Positions 16,630 to 24,924 of a DNA stretch of 64,000 nt are shown here, piece after piece (positions within the stretch are counted from its first letter, which is position 1; each line of letters starts with the position of its first letter). The stretch is taken from assembly GCF_010998615.1 (NCBI RefSeq), contig NZ_JAAEAH010000007.1, forward strand, positions 62,001 to 126,000, in the 5' to 3' direction. The notes under the pieces are model-generated. The model made no database searches. It saw nothing but the letters and a program-made list of their open reading frames with translations, and was not told where the DNA came from. The translations under genes and the position numbers were made by a program. Origin of the DNA: Myxococcus sp. CA023 (GTDB lineage Bacteria > Myxococcota > Myxococcia > Myxococcales > Myxococcaceae).

Positions 16630-16666
16630 CCACCCTCCCCGTCCCTTGTGGATGTGGGGAGGGTGG
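16630..16666 (+). terminator. strong GC stem-loop after the DUF2058-like gene
   Basis: CCACCCTCCCC (16630-16640) and GGGGAGGGTGG (16656-16666) form a perfect 11-bp stem with a 15-nt loop, 20 bp past the stop codon. No T-run follows. It is probably a terminator or 3'-end stabiliser. Confidence 0.5.
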
Positions 16667-16747
16667 CGATGTGGCCCGTGGCGGCATCGCCATGCGGCCT
16701 TGGCAGGTCCTGCTGCCAGCATGAGGGCCCGGCGCTAGGCTGGTCTC

Positions 16748-17509
16748 ATGACGACGACCTCCAAGACGGTGGTGGTAACGGGCGCGAGCCGAGGCATTGG
16801 CCGCGCGGTGGCGCTGGCTTTCGCGAAGGCGGGCCATGACGTGTGGGCCCTGGCGCGTTCGACGGAAGCGCTAGAGTCGCTCCGACAGGAAGGCGGCGAG
16901 CGCATCCGGCCGCTCGCGGTGGACGTGGCCGACGAAGCGGCGCTGGTTGCCGCGAGCCAGCGAATCCTCGCCGAGGGTCCTCCGCGCGTGCTCGTGAACA
17001 ACGCGGGCATCACCGTCTCCGCGCCCCTGACGAAGACGCGCACCGAGGACCTGGCCCGCGTCATGGCCGTCAACGTGACGGCGCCTTTCCTCCTCTGCCG
17101 TGAGCTGATGCCGGCCATGGCCCAGGCGGGCGGCGGACGCGTCATCAACATCGGCTCCATGGCCGCGGTGCGAGGCGTGAAGTACACGTCCGCGTATTGC
17201 GCGTCGAAGCATGCGCTGCTGGGCCTGACGCGCGCGCTCGCGGTGGAGTACGCGAAGAAGCAGGTCACGGTGAACATCGTGAATCCGGGCTGGGTGGAGA
17301 CGGACATGTTCGCCGGGGCGACCTCGGCCATCAGCGCCTCCACGGGCCGCAGCGAGGAGCAGGCGCGCGAGGCCCTGGCGTCCATGAACGCCATGGGCCG
17401 CATCATCACGCCAGAGGAAGTCGCCGCGCTGTGCCTGTTCCTCGCGTCGGACGCGGCGGGCGGCATCACCGGCACGGCGTACGCCATCGACGGTGGCGAG
17501 CTGGGCTGA
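16748..17509 (+). CDS. short-chain dehydrogenase/reductase (SDR)
   Basis: This is a 253-residue cytosolic NAD(P)-dependent oxidoreductase of classical SDR length. Visible motifs are the cofactor loop TGASRGIG (about 11-18), VLVNNAGIT (about 79-87), the catalytic serine in INIGSMAAV, and YCASKHALL with the catalytic Tyr-x3-Lys. The C-terminal region with SDAAGGITGTAYAIDGGELG is typical of 3-oxoacyl-ACP reductase and 3-hydroxybutyrate dehydrogenase relatives. The substrate is unassigned. It has its own 137-bp upstream gap and is convergent with the chemoreceptor gene. Confidence 0.93.
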   Translation: MTTTSKTVVVTGASRGIGRAVALAFAKAGHDVWALARSTEALESLRQEGGERIRPLAVDVADEAALVAASQRILAEGPPRVLVNNAGITVSAPLTKTRTEDLARVMAVNVTAPFLLCRELMPAMAQAGGGRVINIGSMAAVRGVKYTSAYCASKHALLGLTRALAVEYAKKQVTVNIVNPGWVETDMFAGATSAISASTGRSEEQAREALASMNAMGRIITPEEVAALCLFLASDAAGGITGTAYAIDGGELG

Positions 17510-17554
17510 GACGCCCCCCATTCCGCCCGCCCGAGCCCCAGGCCGATAAGCGCG

Positions 17555-19384
17555 CTAGAGCTGATACCGGCCGACGATAGCGCTCAGCTCGGCGGACGCC
17601 GCGGAGAGCTGGATGGCGGACTGCTCGCTCGCGGCCATCCGGTCGACAATCTGGTCCGCCAGGTCGGCCATCGAGCTGAGCGCGGCGAACAGCTCCGCGA
17701 TGCCCGCGTCCTGCTGGCTCACGGCCTCGGCGATGCTGCGCACCGTCGTGCCGTTGCTCTGGATGATGCCCGCCAGCGAGCGGAGGCTCTCGCCCGCCGC
17801 GCGCACCTGCTCCAGGCCGCCTTCCACCTCGCGCGCCCCGCCCTCACTCGTGCTCACCGTCTGCGAGATGGCCCGGCCGATATCACTCAGGATGGACTGC
17901 ACGCGCGTGGTCGCCCCCGCGGACTGGTCCGCCAGCGACCGCATCTGCCGTGCCACCACCGCGAAGGAGCGGCCCGAATCACCACTGCGCGCCGCCTCGA
18001 TGGAAGCATTGAGCGCCAGCACGTTCGACTGATCCGCCAGGTCCTTCACCGTGCGGGTGATGTCGCCCACCTGCCGCGTGCGCTGGTGCAGCTCCGCGAC
18101 GGTGCGGCCAATCTGCTCCACGTGCGACCGGATGTGCGTGAGCCCACCCACGCTGCCGGACACCGCGGCCTCGCCCGCCTCGCCAAAGCCGCTGGCCTTG
18201 TCCGCCTCCCGCAGGATGACCTCCACGCGCCGCGCCGCCGCGCGCGAGGCTTCCTGGAGCTGCTGCGCCGCAATCTGCGTCTCATGCAGCGCCACCGCCT
18301 GCTGCGACACCGCCTCGTTCTGGACGGACGCGGACTCGGTGAGGTGCGTGGACGCCGTCTCGAGCTGCTCGGCCGAATGGCGCAGCGCCATCAACAGCTC
18401 GCGCAGCTGCGACATCAACTCGGAGAACGAACTGGCCAGCTGACCAATCTCATCCTTCGAACGCACCGCCAACGCCCCTCGGAAATCACCCTCCGACACC
18501 ATCCGCGTGGTGGCCACGGTCAGCTCGCGCAGAGGCTCCATCATCCGCCGCACCAGCAGGAAGATGGCCGTGCCCGCCGCCGCCGTGACGATGAGGCCCA
18601 GCAGCACCACGAGCAGCATCGACGCACGGAACTGCTCCGCTTCCTTCCCACCGTCACGCGTGAGCAGCAGCTCCACGCCCGGCCCCATCTCCACCCGGCG
18701 CAGCCGCAACGACACGCCATTCACCGACACCTCGTCCGGACGGCCCTTCCCCTCCAGTGCCGCGAGCAAGGCATCATCAGGTACCGCGCTCAGCGCGTGC
18801 GCCACCGGCTTCCCGCCCACGGTCAACACGCCCTCCACACCGCGCTCGTCACGTAGCGCCTGGAGCTCCACCTCGCCCAGGACCCGCCCCAGCACCACGT
18901 ACCCCACGGTGCGGCCCTCAGCCGTCATCACGGGCTGCGCCACGGCCTGATGGGGCACCTCATCCACCAGGATGATGCGCGCGCCGCCCTCCTTCACCAG
19001 GGCCTCCATCCCCGACAGTGCACCGGGCGGCGTGCCCACGCGCACACCCGCTGCGGTGTCCACCGCGAGCAGCAGGTCCACGCCCAGGAGCGACTGCTGC
19101 GCACGCAGCGAGGGCTCAAGATGCTCCCCGCCCCCGGAGCCGCCCGACAGCACGGTCTGCAAGGGCGTGCCGGCCGCGGCGACGCGGGCCAGGGCCGTCA
19201 GCGAGCGCACCTCCTGGGACAGGACGCGGCTCCACGCGGCTTCGTCTTGCGCCAGACGGGACGTGACGGCTTCGTGCGACCACGTCCGAAGCGACACGCC
19301 CGTGAGCGCGACGCTCAGCGTGGAGAGACAGAGGATGACAAGGGAGAGCGCTGCGGTCAGGCGCGCGGCAAGGCTGTGCGTCAT
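17555..19384 (-). CDS. methyl-accepting chemotaxis protein
   Basis: This is a 609-residue inner-membrane chemoreceptor. TM1 is about residues 10-30 and a periplasmic sensor domain of about 225 residues follows. TM2 (about 256-279, LLVVLLGLIVTAAAGTAIFLL) leads into a HAMP domain (280-335). A long cytoplasmic coiled coil has the signalling tip at 451-488, where DQSNVLALNASIEAARSGD and RSFAVVARQMRSLADQS match the canonical CheA/CheW-binding hairpin. The C-terminus lacks an obvious methyltransferase-tethering pentapeptide. No che genes are nearby, so it is an orphan receptor that would feed a chemosensory system elsewhere. The ligand is unknown. Confidence 0.96.
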   Translation of the reverse strand: MTHSLAARLTAALSLVILCLSTLSVALTGVSLRTWSHEAVTSRLAQDEAAWSRVLSQEVRSLTALARVAAAGTPLQTVLSGGSGGGEHLEPSLRAQQSLLGVDLLLAVDTAAGVRVGTPPGALSGMEALVKEGGARIILVDEVPHQAVAQPVMTAEGRTVGYVVLGRVLGEVELQALRDERGVEGVLTVGGKPVAHALSAVPDDALLAALEGKGRPDEVSVNGVSLRLRRVEMGPGVELLLTRDGGKEAEQFRASMLLVVLLGLIVTAAAGTAIFLLVRRMMEPLRELTVATTRMVSEGDFRGALAVRSKDEIGQLASSFSELMSQLRELLMALRHSAEQLETASTHLTESASVQNEAVSQQAVALHETQIAAQQLQEASRAAARRVEVILREADKASGFGEAGEAAVSGSVGGLTHIRSHVEQIGRTVAELHQRTRQVGDITRTVKDLADQSNVLALNASIEAARSGDSGRSFAVVARQMRSLADQSAGATTRVQSILSDIGRAISQTVSTSEGGAREVEGGLEQVRAAGESLRSLAGIIQSNGTTVRSIAEAVSQQDAGIAELFAALSSMADLADQIVDRMAASEQSAIQLSAASAELSAIVGRYQL

Positions 19385-19635
19385 TCGCTACAAGGCCAGG
19401 GGATGAGCGGGGGGAGCCCAGTGGGGGATGGCGAGCCTACCGCGACAGCGACCTGCTGTTGAGCAAGGAACAACAGGTGGCAGGAATGACCCGGCAGCAT
19501 GTCTCACATGACACAAATCGAGACCTACACCGATGTCGTGCACCTACGTCCTCGGCGGCGGCGCGCGCGGGGCCATGGACACTCACCCTGGCGTTGCATT
19601 GACCGGTGTGGAAGCGGCGCGATTGCGTGCGTGGC

Positions 19636-20235
19636 ATGCGCTCGACCTCCATTCCAGCGGCTCTGGCCCTGATTGCCCTCACGCCCAGCGGACTTCGCGC
19701 GGAGGAGGCCGCCGGAGAGGCGCGCGCGAAGGCCGAGCCGCCTCGCACGACGCGCAACTTCGGCAACCTGCGCGTGGGTGGCTCCACGGCGAACGGCAAT
19801 GGCCGACCCGACCTGTGTCTGGAGTTGTCCCCCGTGGCGTTCCTGTCCGTGGAGAGCTGTGGCACGGGGAGCGGTTTCCTGCACGGCGACCCCGAGCCGG
19901 AGGTGGCGCACTTCCGCGCCAAGCTGCGGCTGGCCAGCTTCGACGTGGAGCGCTGGGGCACCTTCCAGCCCTTCCTCGCCGGGGGCTTCGCGGAGGCACA
20001 GGTGGGCCGCGACGACCCAGGGTTCCAGTTCAAGGGGACCGACCGACGCCGCGTGGCCACGGCAGGGCCCGAGGGGGGACTCGGGCTGCGCTTCCTCCGC
20101 CCGCTGGCCGCGGGCTTCGAGCTGGTGGGCGACTTCAACCTCAGCCTGGCGTGGATGCCCCACGCTCCCGAGCTCATCCAGCCCGGGAACACGTGGCTGC
20201 CGTCCGCCAGCCTCTCCTTCGGCGTGGGCTTCTGA
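19636..20235 (+). CDS. exported beta-rich (outer-membrane barrel-like) protein
   Basis: This protein of about 199 residues has a signal peptide (MRSTSIPAALALIALTPSGL, cleavage near LRA-EE). The rest has alternating beta strands with aromatic ends (FQPFLAGGFAEAQVG, FELVGDFNLSLAWMPH) and ends in ASLSFGVGF. A C-terminal Phe on the last strand is typical of outer-membrane barrels. The start is uncertain. ATG 19636 gives the best signal peptide, and an in-frame GTG at 19606 adds 10 residues. Neither has a strong ribosome-binding site. The 250-bp upstream gap, shared with the divergent chemoreceptor, contains the inverted repeat CTGTTG/CAACAG (19456-19476). Function is unknown. Confidence 0.75.
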   Translation: MRSTSIPAALALIALTPSGLRAEEAAGEARAKAEPPRTTRNFGNLRVGGSTANGNGRPDLCLELSPVAFLSVESCGTGSGFLHGDPEPEVAHFRAKLRLASFDVERWGTFQPFLAGGFAEAQVGRDDPGFQFKGTDRRRVATAGPEGGLGLRFLRPLAAGFELVGDFNLSLAWMPHAPELIQPGNTWLPSASLSFGVGF

Positions 20236-20241
20236 CGCCCC

Positions 20242-20985
20242 TCACGCTTCCGCGACGCGCAGCACCACCGCGGTGATGTTGTCCTTGCCGCCCGCCTCGT
20301 AGGCGTCCGCGACCAGCGCGTCACAGACCTCGCGCGCGGAGGACATCGTCAGACGCTTCATCAGTCCCTCCACGCCCAGCGGCTCATAGAGCCCGTCCGA
20401 GCACAGCAGGAACACATCGCCCGGCTCCGTCTGAAGCCGCTGCACGGTGGGCTCCGCGTTCTCCGTGCCCAGCGCGCGGGTGATGAGGTGGCGCAAGTTG
20501 CCCGAGCCTCCCGGCGGCTCCATGCCCGCGTCCCGCAGCTCCTCGATGAGCGAGTGGTCGCGCGTGAGCGACTCCAGCTTTCCGCCACGCAGCCGGTACA
20601 GGCGGCTGTCGCCCACGTGCGCCACCGCCGCGCCGTGCTCGCTCACCGCCAACGCCACGACGGTGGACGCCATCTCCCGCAGCCGGCCCACGCGCTGCGC
20701 CTGGAGGTTGCGCTGCGCCAGCGCCGAGCACGCCGCCAACAGGTTCTCTTCGCGGCTGCGGCGAGGGTCCGGCACCGTGGGCCACGTCGAATCCCGGTCC
20801 TGTCCCAGGCGCAGGCCAAAGCCCACGAAGGTGTCCACGACACACCGGCTGGCGACTTCTCCCCCCTCTTGTCCGCCCAGCCCATCCGCCACGACGAACA
20901 GCCCCAGCTCCGGCGCGACGCAGAACGCATCCTCGTTGTGCGGCCGCCGACCGATGTGGGTCTGTCCCGCGCTGTCCATTCTCAT
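20242..20985 (-). CDS. PP2C-type serine/threonine protein phosphatase
   Basis: This is a 247-residue cytosolic metal-dependent phosphatase. Metal-binding signatures are HNEDAF (about 17-22), VVADGLGGQEGGEVAS with the first catalytic Asp, VAHVGDSRLYRLRGG, LLCSDGLYEPL, and the final AGGKDNITAVVLRV. All core acidic residues are present, so it should be active. The ATG at 20985 is preceded by GAGGAGG seven bases upstream. A longer frame to 21153 has no family similarity. It is likely the counterpart of Hanks-type kinases, which are abundant in myxobacteria, although none lies in this window. It is divergent from the unknown gene at 21385 across a 399-bp gap. Confidence 0.95.
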   Translation of the reverse strand: MRMDSAGQTHIGRRPHNEDAFCVAPELGLFVVADGLGGQEGGEVASRCVVDTFVGFGLRLGQDRDSTWPTVPDPRRSREENLLAACSALAQRNLQAQRVGRLREMASTVVALAVSEHGAAVAHVGDSRLYRLRGGKLESLTRDHSLIEELRDAGMEPPGGSGNLRHLITRALGTENAEPTVQRLQTEPGDVFLLCSDGLYEPLGVEGLMKRLTMSSAREVCDALVADAYEAGGKDNITAVVLRVAEA

Positions 20986-21384
20986 GACTGCCTCCTCGGG
21001 CCTCCCACCAGCAAGCGGGAGGCCAGCGTCCTTCCCCCCGACGGACGCATGGAACGGATACTCCGGTTCTGGGGATTCCTGGGAAGGGACCGCCACTGCG
21101 CCGTGACAACCACCCTCACCCGTCCACTGGCAGACGCTGCAAGTGCCCTCCACACGTCAACAGCCCCCAGAACGTGGGGTCGCGACCCCACACCTCCGCC
21201 TGACACCCGGGCCCCGTTCCCTGAGGGAGGCGCTTGTCCGCCAGGACGCTCCCGTCAGGGTGCGCGAATGCCATGACAACGAAACGAGGAACCCGGCATG
21301 GCCGGGCCCGTTCCCTGGCAACTTCCCCGGTGACGAGGCGACAATTCCGATGCGGCCCGAAGTGTGCGCCGCAGGGAGCCCTTG
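20986..21384. other. 399-bp divergent intergenic region
   Basis: No gene is seen here. It must hold promoters for the PP2C phosphatase (minus) and the unknown protein at 21385 (plus). The one clear structure is the inverted repeat CCCGGC/GCCGGG at 21292-21306, 80-95 bp before the rightward start. No convincing sigma-54 or sigma-70 consensus was found by eye. Confidence 0.5.
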
Positions 21385-22530
21385 ATGTCGTCCATCCGCC
21401 GCATCACCGCGAGCATCTCCAGCGCCATCTCCCGCGCCCGGCTCGACACGAGCCTGGAGTCGGTGTCACCGCTCGCGCCCCGCGAGCCGCTGCAGCCGAT
21501 CCCCGCGGTGCGGCGTGGCTATGCCGACGAGAGCGAGTTCCAGGCGGAGGTGGATGACCTGGACACGTCGCTCGCCGCGCATGCGCCGATGCTGGCGGGC
21601 GTGGACGCCGCGAATGCGGAAGCGCCCGAACACCTGCGCGTGTTCGCCGGCGAGAGCTCCTTCGAAGCGGCCCCGCCGCGGTATTCGCAGCTGCTGGGCT
21701 CGCAGCTTCCCGCCGCGCTCGGCGCGCCCCGTGAGTCGGTGAGTGGCGCGGCGCACCGGCCCGCCTTCCGAGGTGCCAGCGCCCAGGACATGGGCAGCGA
21801 CCTGCTCTCGCCGGAGGCCGCCGCGTGGGAGCTGCAGAACCGGGACACCTCCACCGCGCCCACGCCCATGGAAGCGGAGGACGTGCTGTTCATGCTGAAT
21901 GGCCCCGGCGCCGCGGCCGACCTGGAGCCGCCGCTGGAGCTGGGACTCGAGGACATCTTCGAGGAAGCCCCGCGGCTGCACGCCGCGGAAGACGCGCTCT
22001 TCATGGCTGGAGCCGATGACGCTTCAGCGGCCATCTCCGGCGCCACGGAGACCCAGCAGCCGGGCCTCGCCGCCGCTCGCTCCGGCGCGCCGGTGAACTT
22101 CGCGACCGAGGCCGCGGGCATCGATGCCGTTCCCGCCGACCTGGTGACGGCCGCGGCCGGTGACGCGCGCGTGGATGATGCGCCCGCGGGCTACGCGCTG
22201 GGCAGTGCCTACGCGGCCACCTACGGGCAGCAGTTCGCCGTGAGGCAGGCGCTGGACCCGGCAGTCAGCCCCGCGGGGCCGGACGAGTTCCTCGCGGATC
22301 CAAATGACTTGAACATGCTGCCGCCGGATGAGCCGTCCCTGGACGATGCCGCCGTGGCAGGCGTCCTGGGCTCCATCTCCGCCAACCCCGCGGCGGCCAG
22401 CGCGCCGGTGGCCGCGGCCTTCGCTTCACAGGGCGTGGAAGTGGTCGCGGAGGCGTTGGAGCCGGAGCTGCGGCCCGAGGCGAACCCCAGCACCACCGAG
22501 GCACCTGCGCCCGAGAATCCGCGGGCCTGA
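21385..22530 (+). CDS. acidic Ala/Pro-rich protein of unknown function
   Basis: This is a 381-residue protein with no signal peptide, membrane segment or recognised domain. The N-terminus is basic and Ser/Ile-rich (MSSIRRITASISSAISRARL). The rest is acidic and rich in Ala, Pro, Glu and Asp. Similar phrases recur, such as EAEDVLFMLNGPGAA and AAEDALFMAGADDAS (about 160-220), which suggests an internal duplication. A repetitive Ala-rich tail follows (about 260-381). The start is the ATG at 21385 with GGGAG upstream. It is probably largely disordered. It faces the phosphatase gene divergently, and the tail abuts the next gene convergently (5 bp). Confidence 0.8.
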   Translation: MSSIRRITASISSAISRARLDTSLESVSPLAPREPLQPIPAVRRGYADESEFQAEVDDLDTSLAAHAPMLAGVDAANAEAPEHLRVFAGESSFEAAPPRYSQLLGSQLPAALGAPRESVSGAAHRPAFRGASAQDMGSDLLSPEAAAWELQNRDTSTAPTPMEAEDVLFMLNGPGAAADLEPPLELGLEDIFEEAPRLHAAEDALFMAGADDASAAISGATETQQPGLAAARSGAPVNFATEAAGIDAVPADLVTAAAGDARVDDAPAGYALGSAYAATYGQQFAVRQALDPAVSPAGPDEFLADPNDLNMLPPDEPSLDDAAVAGVLGSISANPAAASAPVAAAFASQGVEVVAEALEPELRPEANPSTTEAPAPENPRA

Positions 22531-22535
22531 GCCCC

Positions 22536-23828
22536 TCACGGCCTGGGCGGCGCTTCTTCCTGGTCGATGCCGTCGAGGTGCGTCTGCGCTTCGATGACAT
22601 CCCGGTTCAGCTCGTCCAGATAGCGCCGCCGCTCCGCGCTCTGCCACTCCGCGGCGGAGAAGGACGTGGCGGGATAGTCATTCGTGGTGTGCACGTACCC
22701 GCGCATGCTCGTCATCAGCTCGCGATCCGGGTCTCCCCGCTCCTTGAGGAGGAAGCCCTCCACGTCGCGCAGCTTCAAGGGGAAGGTGGGCACTTCGTCC
22801 AGCACCAGGTTGCCGGCGATGGTGAGCTTCACCTCCTGCTCGCCGCGCTTCAGCTCCTCGTTGAAGGACACGTGCGCGAAGGGCATGCCGCTCTCGTCAT
22901 CCACGCGGCCCGCCACCACGTACCGTCCGGCCTTCTGGACCTGAATCCCGAGGTAGAGCTGAAGCGAGCCTTGCTCCAGCACCTCCCGCACCTGGCCAGT
23001 GAAGAGCGCCGGAGGCGACGGCGTGTACATGATGTCGAAGAACGCGGTGCCCTCCGCGCCTCCCGAGCGCACCTGCACGTCCACGCGCAGCGTGCCTGAA
23101 TAGATGGGGAACCCCTGCTTCGACGGCTGGAAACGCCCGGTGAAGGTACCGTCTCCGGAGAGCGCGTCGCCCGCGGCGCCGTCGTCGGAGAAGAGGAGGG
23201 GGACCGCCGGCATGGCACCCGCGCCGGGCATGTGCTCGGCCTCGTGCGCGGAGGCGGACACCACCTGGCAGGGCCTGGGCATGCGGCGCGCGTCCTCGCA
23301 GCCGACGAAGAAGTGCACCACCTCGTCGCCGACGACGAAGACGCGGTCCTGCTTCAGCCGGAGCTGGATGTCGGAGCCGTCCTTGTTCAGCGGGCGCGTG
23401 CGCTCCGGCTCCGCCATCTCCATCTGGTCCGGGTGCTCACCGGCGGGACGCGACTCCGGCGGATAGCGCGTCGCCTTCATGTACGACTCCAGCGTCTGCT
23501 TCGCGCGCGCCAGCCGCTGCTCCCACAACTGGCGCCGCGCGTCCCGCTCCGCTTCCTCCGGGCTGCGAGCCGGGTCCTGCACGGCCACTCCTGGCACGCT
23601 CCCCGTCGGCCTGCCCATGCCGCCTCCCGACTTCCGCGGCGCGGGGTTCGGCACTCCAGACGGCGAGGACGCTTCCCATGCGCCGTCCTCGCCGGAGGAC
23701 TCCGAGCCGGCACCTGCTTCCATCCACCACCACCCCACGCCCCCCAGCACCAGCGGGATGAGGGGAATGGCCCACAGGGCGCGGCGCATCCGGGACGCGG
23801 GGGCAGAAACGGTGCCAGTCGGAGTCAT
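22536..23828 (-). CDS. membrane-anchored protein with choice-of-anchor X-like repeat
   Basis: This 430-residue protein has one N-terminal transmembrane segment (about 15-36, RALWAIPLIPLVLGGVGWWW) followed by a long periplasmic part. A Pro/Gly-rich spacer and a charged helix (about 85-125) precede a beta-sandwich region with LFSDDGAAGDALSGDGTFTG (about 210-229). That D-G-x2-G-D-x3-G-D-G pattern is typical of 'choice-of-anchor X' and related surface domains common in myxobacteria. The C-terminal part is charged and helical (SAEWQSAERRRYLDELNRDV). It lies 24 bp downstream of the secreted hydrolase on the same strand, so the two probably form an operon. Confidence 0.82.
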   Translation of the reverse strand: MTPTGTVSAPASRMRRALWAIPLIPLVLGGVGWWWMEAGAGSESSGEDGAWEASSPSGVPNPAPRKSGGGMGRPTGSVPGVAVQDPARSPEEAERDARRQLWEQRLARAKQTLESYMKATRYPPESRPAGEHPDQMEMAEPERTRPLNKDGSDIQLRLKQDRVFVVGDEVVHFFVGCEDARRMPRPCQVVSASAHEAEHMPGAGAMPAVPLLFSDDGAAGDALSGDGTFTGRFQPSKQGFPIYSGTLRVDVQVRSGGAEGTAFFDIMYTPSPPALFTGQVREVLEQGSLQLYLGIQVQKAGRYVVAGRVDDESGMPFAHVSFNEELKRGEQEVKLTIAGNLVLDEVPTFPLKLRDVEGFLLKERGDPDRELMTSMRGYVHTTNDYPATSFSAAEWQSAERRRYLDELNRDVIEAQTHLDGIDQEEAPPRP

Positions 23829-23852
23829 GTCGCTTCTTGCGGTGGAGGGGGC

Positions 23853-24740
23853 TCAGTACGCGTAAGTGGCCACGTCCTGGCGAACCGGCGCGATGATGCC
23901 ACCCCAGTTGCCTCCGGCGTAGTGGTTGTACGCCTCCCGGTCGTCGCGCAGCTCCACCGTGTGGTAGCTCCACTTCGCGCGCCCGTCGCTGGTCGCGGCC
24001 GTGCCCAGGTTCAGGGTGCCGCCACAGAACCAGTCACCGGGGTTGCACTGCGAGCTGCCCGCGCTGCCCGACACGCCCCCCGTCGAGTGGTACGACACCG
24101 CCTCATCGTCCTGGCCGGGGAGCACGCCGGAGTACAGCGTGCCCTTGGCAGCCGCGAACATGTAGAACCACACGTTGCGCGTGGTGTTGTGGTTGTACAT
24201 GGCGCGCGCGGTGGTGGTGACCAGGTCGCTCACCAGCGGCTCATTCACCGCCCACTCGCCAATGTCGGCCAGCTCGCTGCCGCCGCCCGCGCCCGACGCC
24301 ACGTTCACCCAGCGGATGTTCCAGCCCGTCTGCTTCGCGCCGCCGCTCACGTTGCCACACACGCCGTTGGCGTTGGGGGACGCGTTCTTCACCTCGCGCT
24401 GCGAGCCGCCATACATCGACAGCGCGTAGCCAATCTGGAGGTTCCCCGCGCTGTGCGCGGCGATGTAGCACCAGTTGTCCCCCGTGCAGAAGCAGTCCAG
24501 CGCGTCGCGGATGCGGTAGTTCTGCGAGCCGATGCGCTGACGGCCGTCCCAGTTGACGGCCTTCTTGTTCACGCCCGCCGCGACGCTCGCGGAGCCCCAG
24601 TAACTGAAGTCATTGTAGTTGCCGGGCTGCGTCGTGCCGCCGTTGCGGCCATGAATCCACAGCGTGTAGTTGGCTGCGGCAGCCTCCGTGCCCGCCAGCA
24701 TCGTCGCGGCGACAAGGACCGTACCGAAGAACTTCTTCAT
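23853..24740 (-). CDS. secreted alpha/beta-hydrolase-like protein
   Basis: This 295-residue protein has a clear signal peptide (MKKFFGTVLVAATMLAGTEAAA). The mature start NYTLWIHGRNGG resembles the oxyanion-hole HG motif of lipases. YIAAHSAGNLQIGYAL (about 92-107) contains an A-H-S-A-G nucleophile elbow (G-x-S-x-G variant). Cysteines at CFCTGDNWC and NPGDWFCGG suggest disulphides outside the cell. A candidate acid and His are not certain. The ATG at 24740 has GGAGG nine bases upstream. It is probably an exported esterase or lipase. The substrate is unknown. The next gene encodes a membrane-anchored partner. Confidence 0.8.
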   Translation of the reverse strand: MKKFFGTVLVAATMLAGTEAAAANYTLWIHGRNGGTTQPGNYNDFSYWGSASVAAGVNKKAVNWDGRQRIGSQNYRIRDALDCFCTGDNWCYIAAHSAGNLQIGYALSMYGGSQREVKNASPNANGVCGNVSGGAKQTGWNIRWVNVASGAGGGSELADIGEWAVNEPLVSDLVTTTARAMYNHNTTRNVWFYMFAAAKGTLYSGVLPGQDDEAVSYHSTGGVSGSAGSSQCNPGDWFCGGTLNLGTAATSDGRAKWSYHTVELRDDREAYNHYAGGNWGGIIAPVRQDVATYAY

Positions 24741-24924
24741 GTTGAGCGCCTCCAGCGCTGCATAGGGGGGTGCCAGCCCGGCGGGGGACCAGGCGGCGGG
24801 GCGTACTGTAGAGGCGCGGTGTGTAAAAGGTCGAGGTCACGGAAACCTTGAAGTGCGCGCGAGGACTGACGCAGCGCATCACCCCGTGGATTCCCGCGAG
24901 GAGGCGACAATCGAGACGGCCGCG

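Noticed and set aside
24741-24790. possible sigma-54 promoter before the secreted hydrolase (TGGCAC and TATGCAG)
   Set aside because: The GG and GC elements are one base further apart than the strict spacing of sigma-54 promoters, and the site lies too near the start codon.
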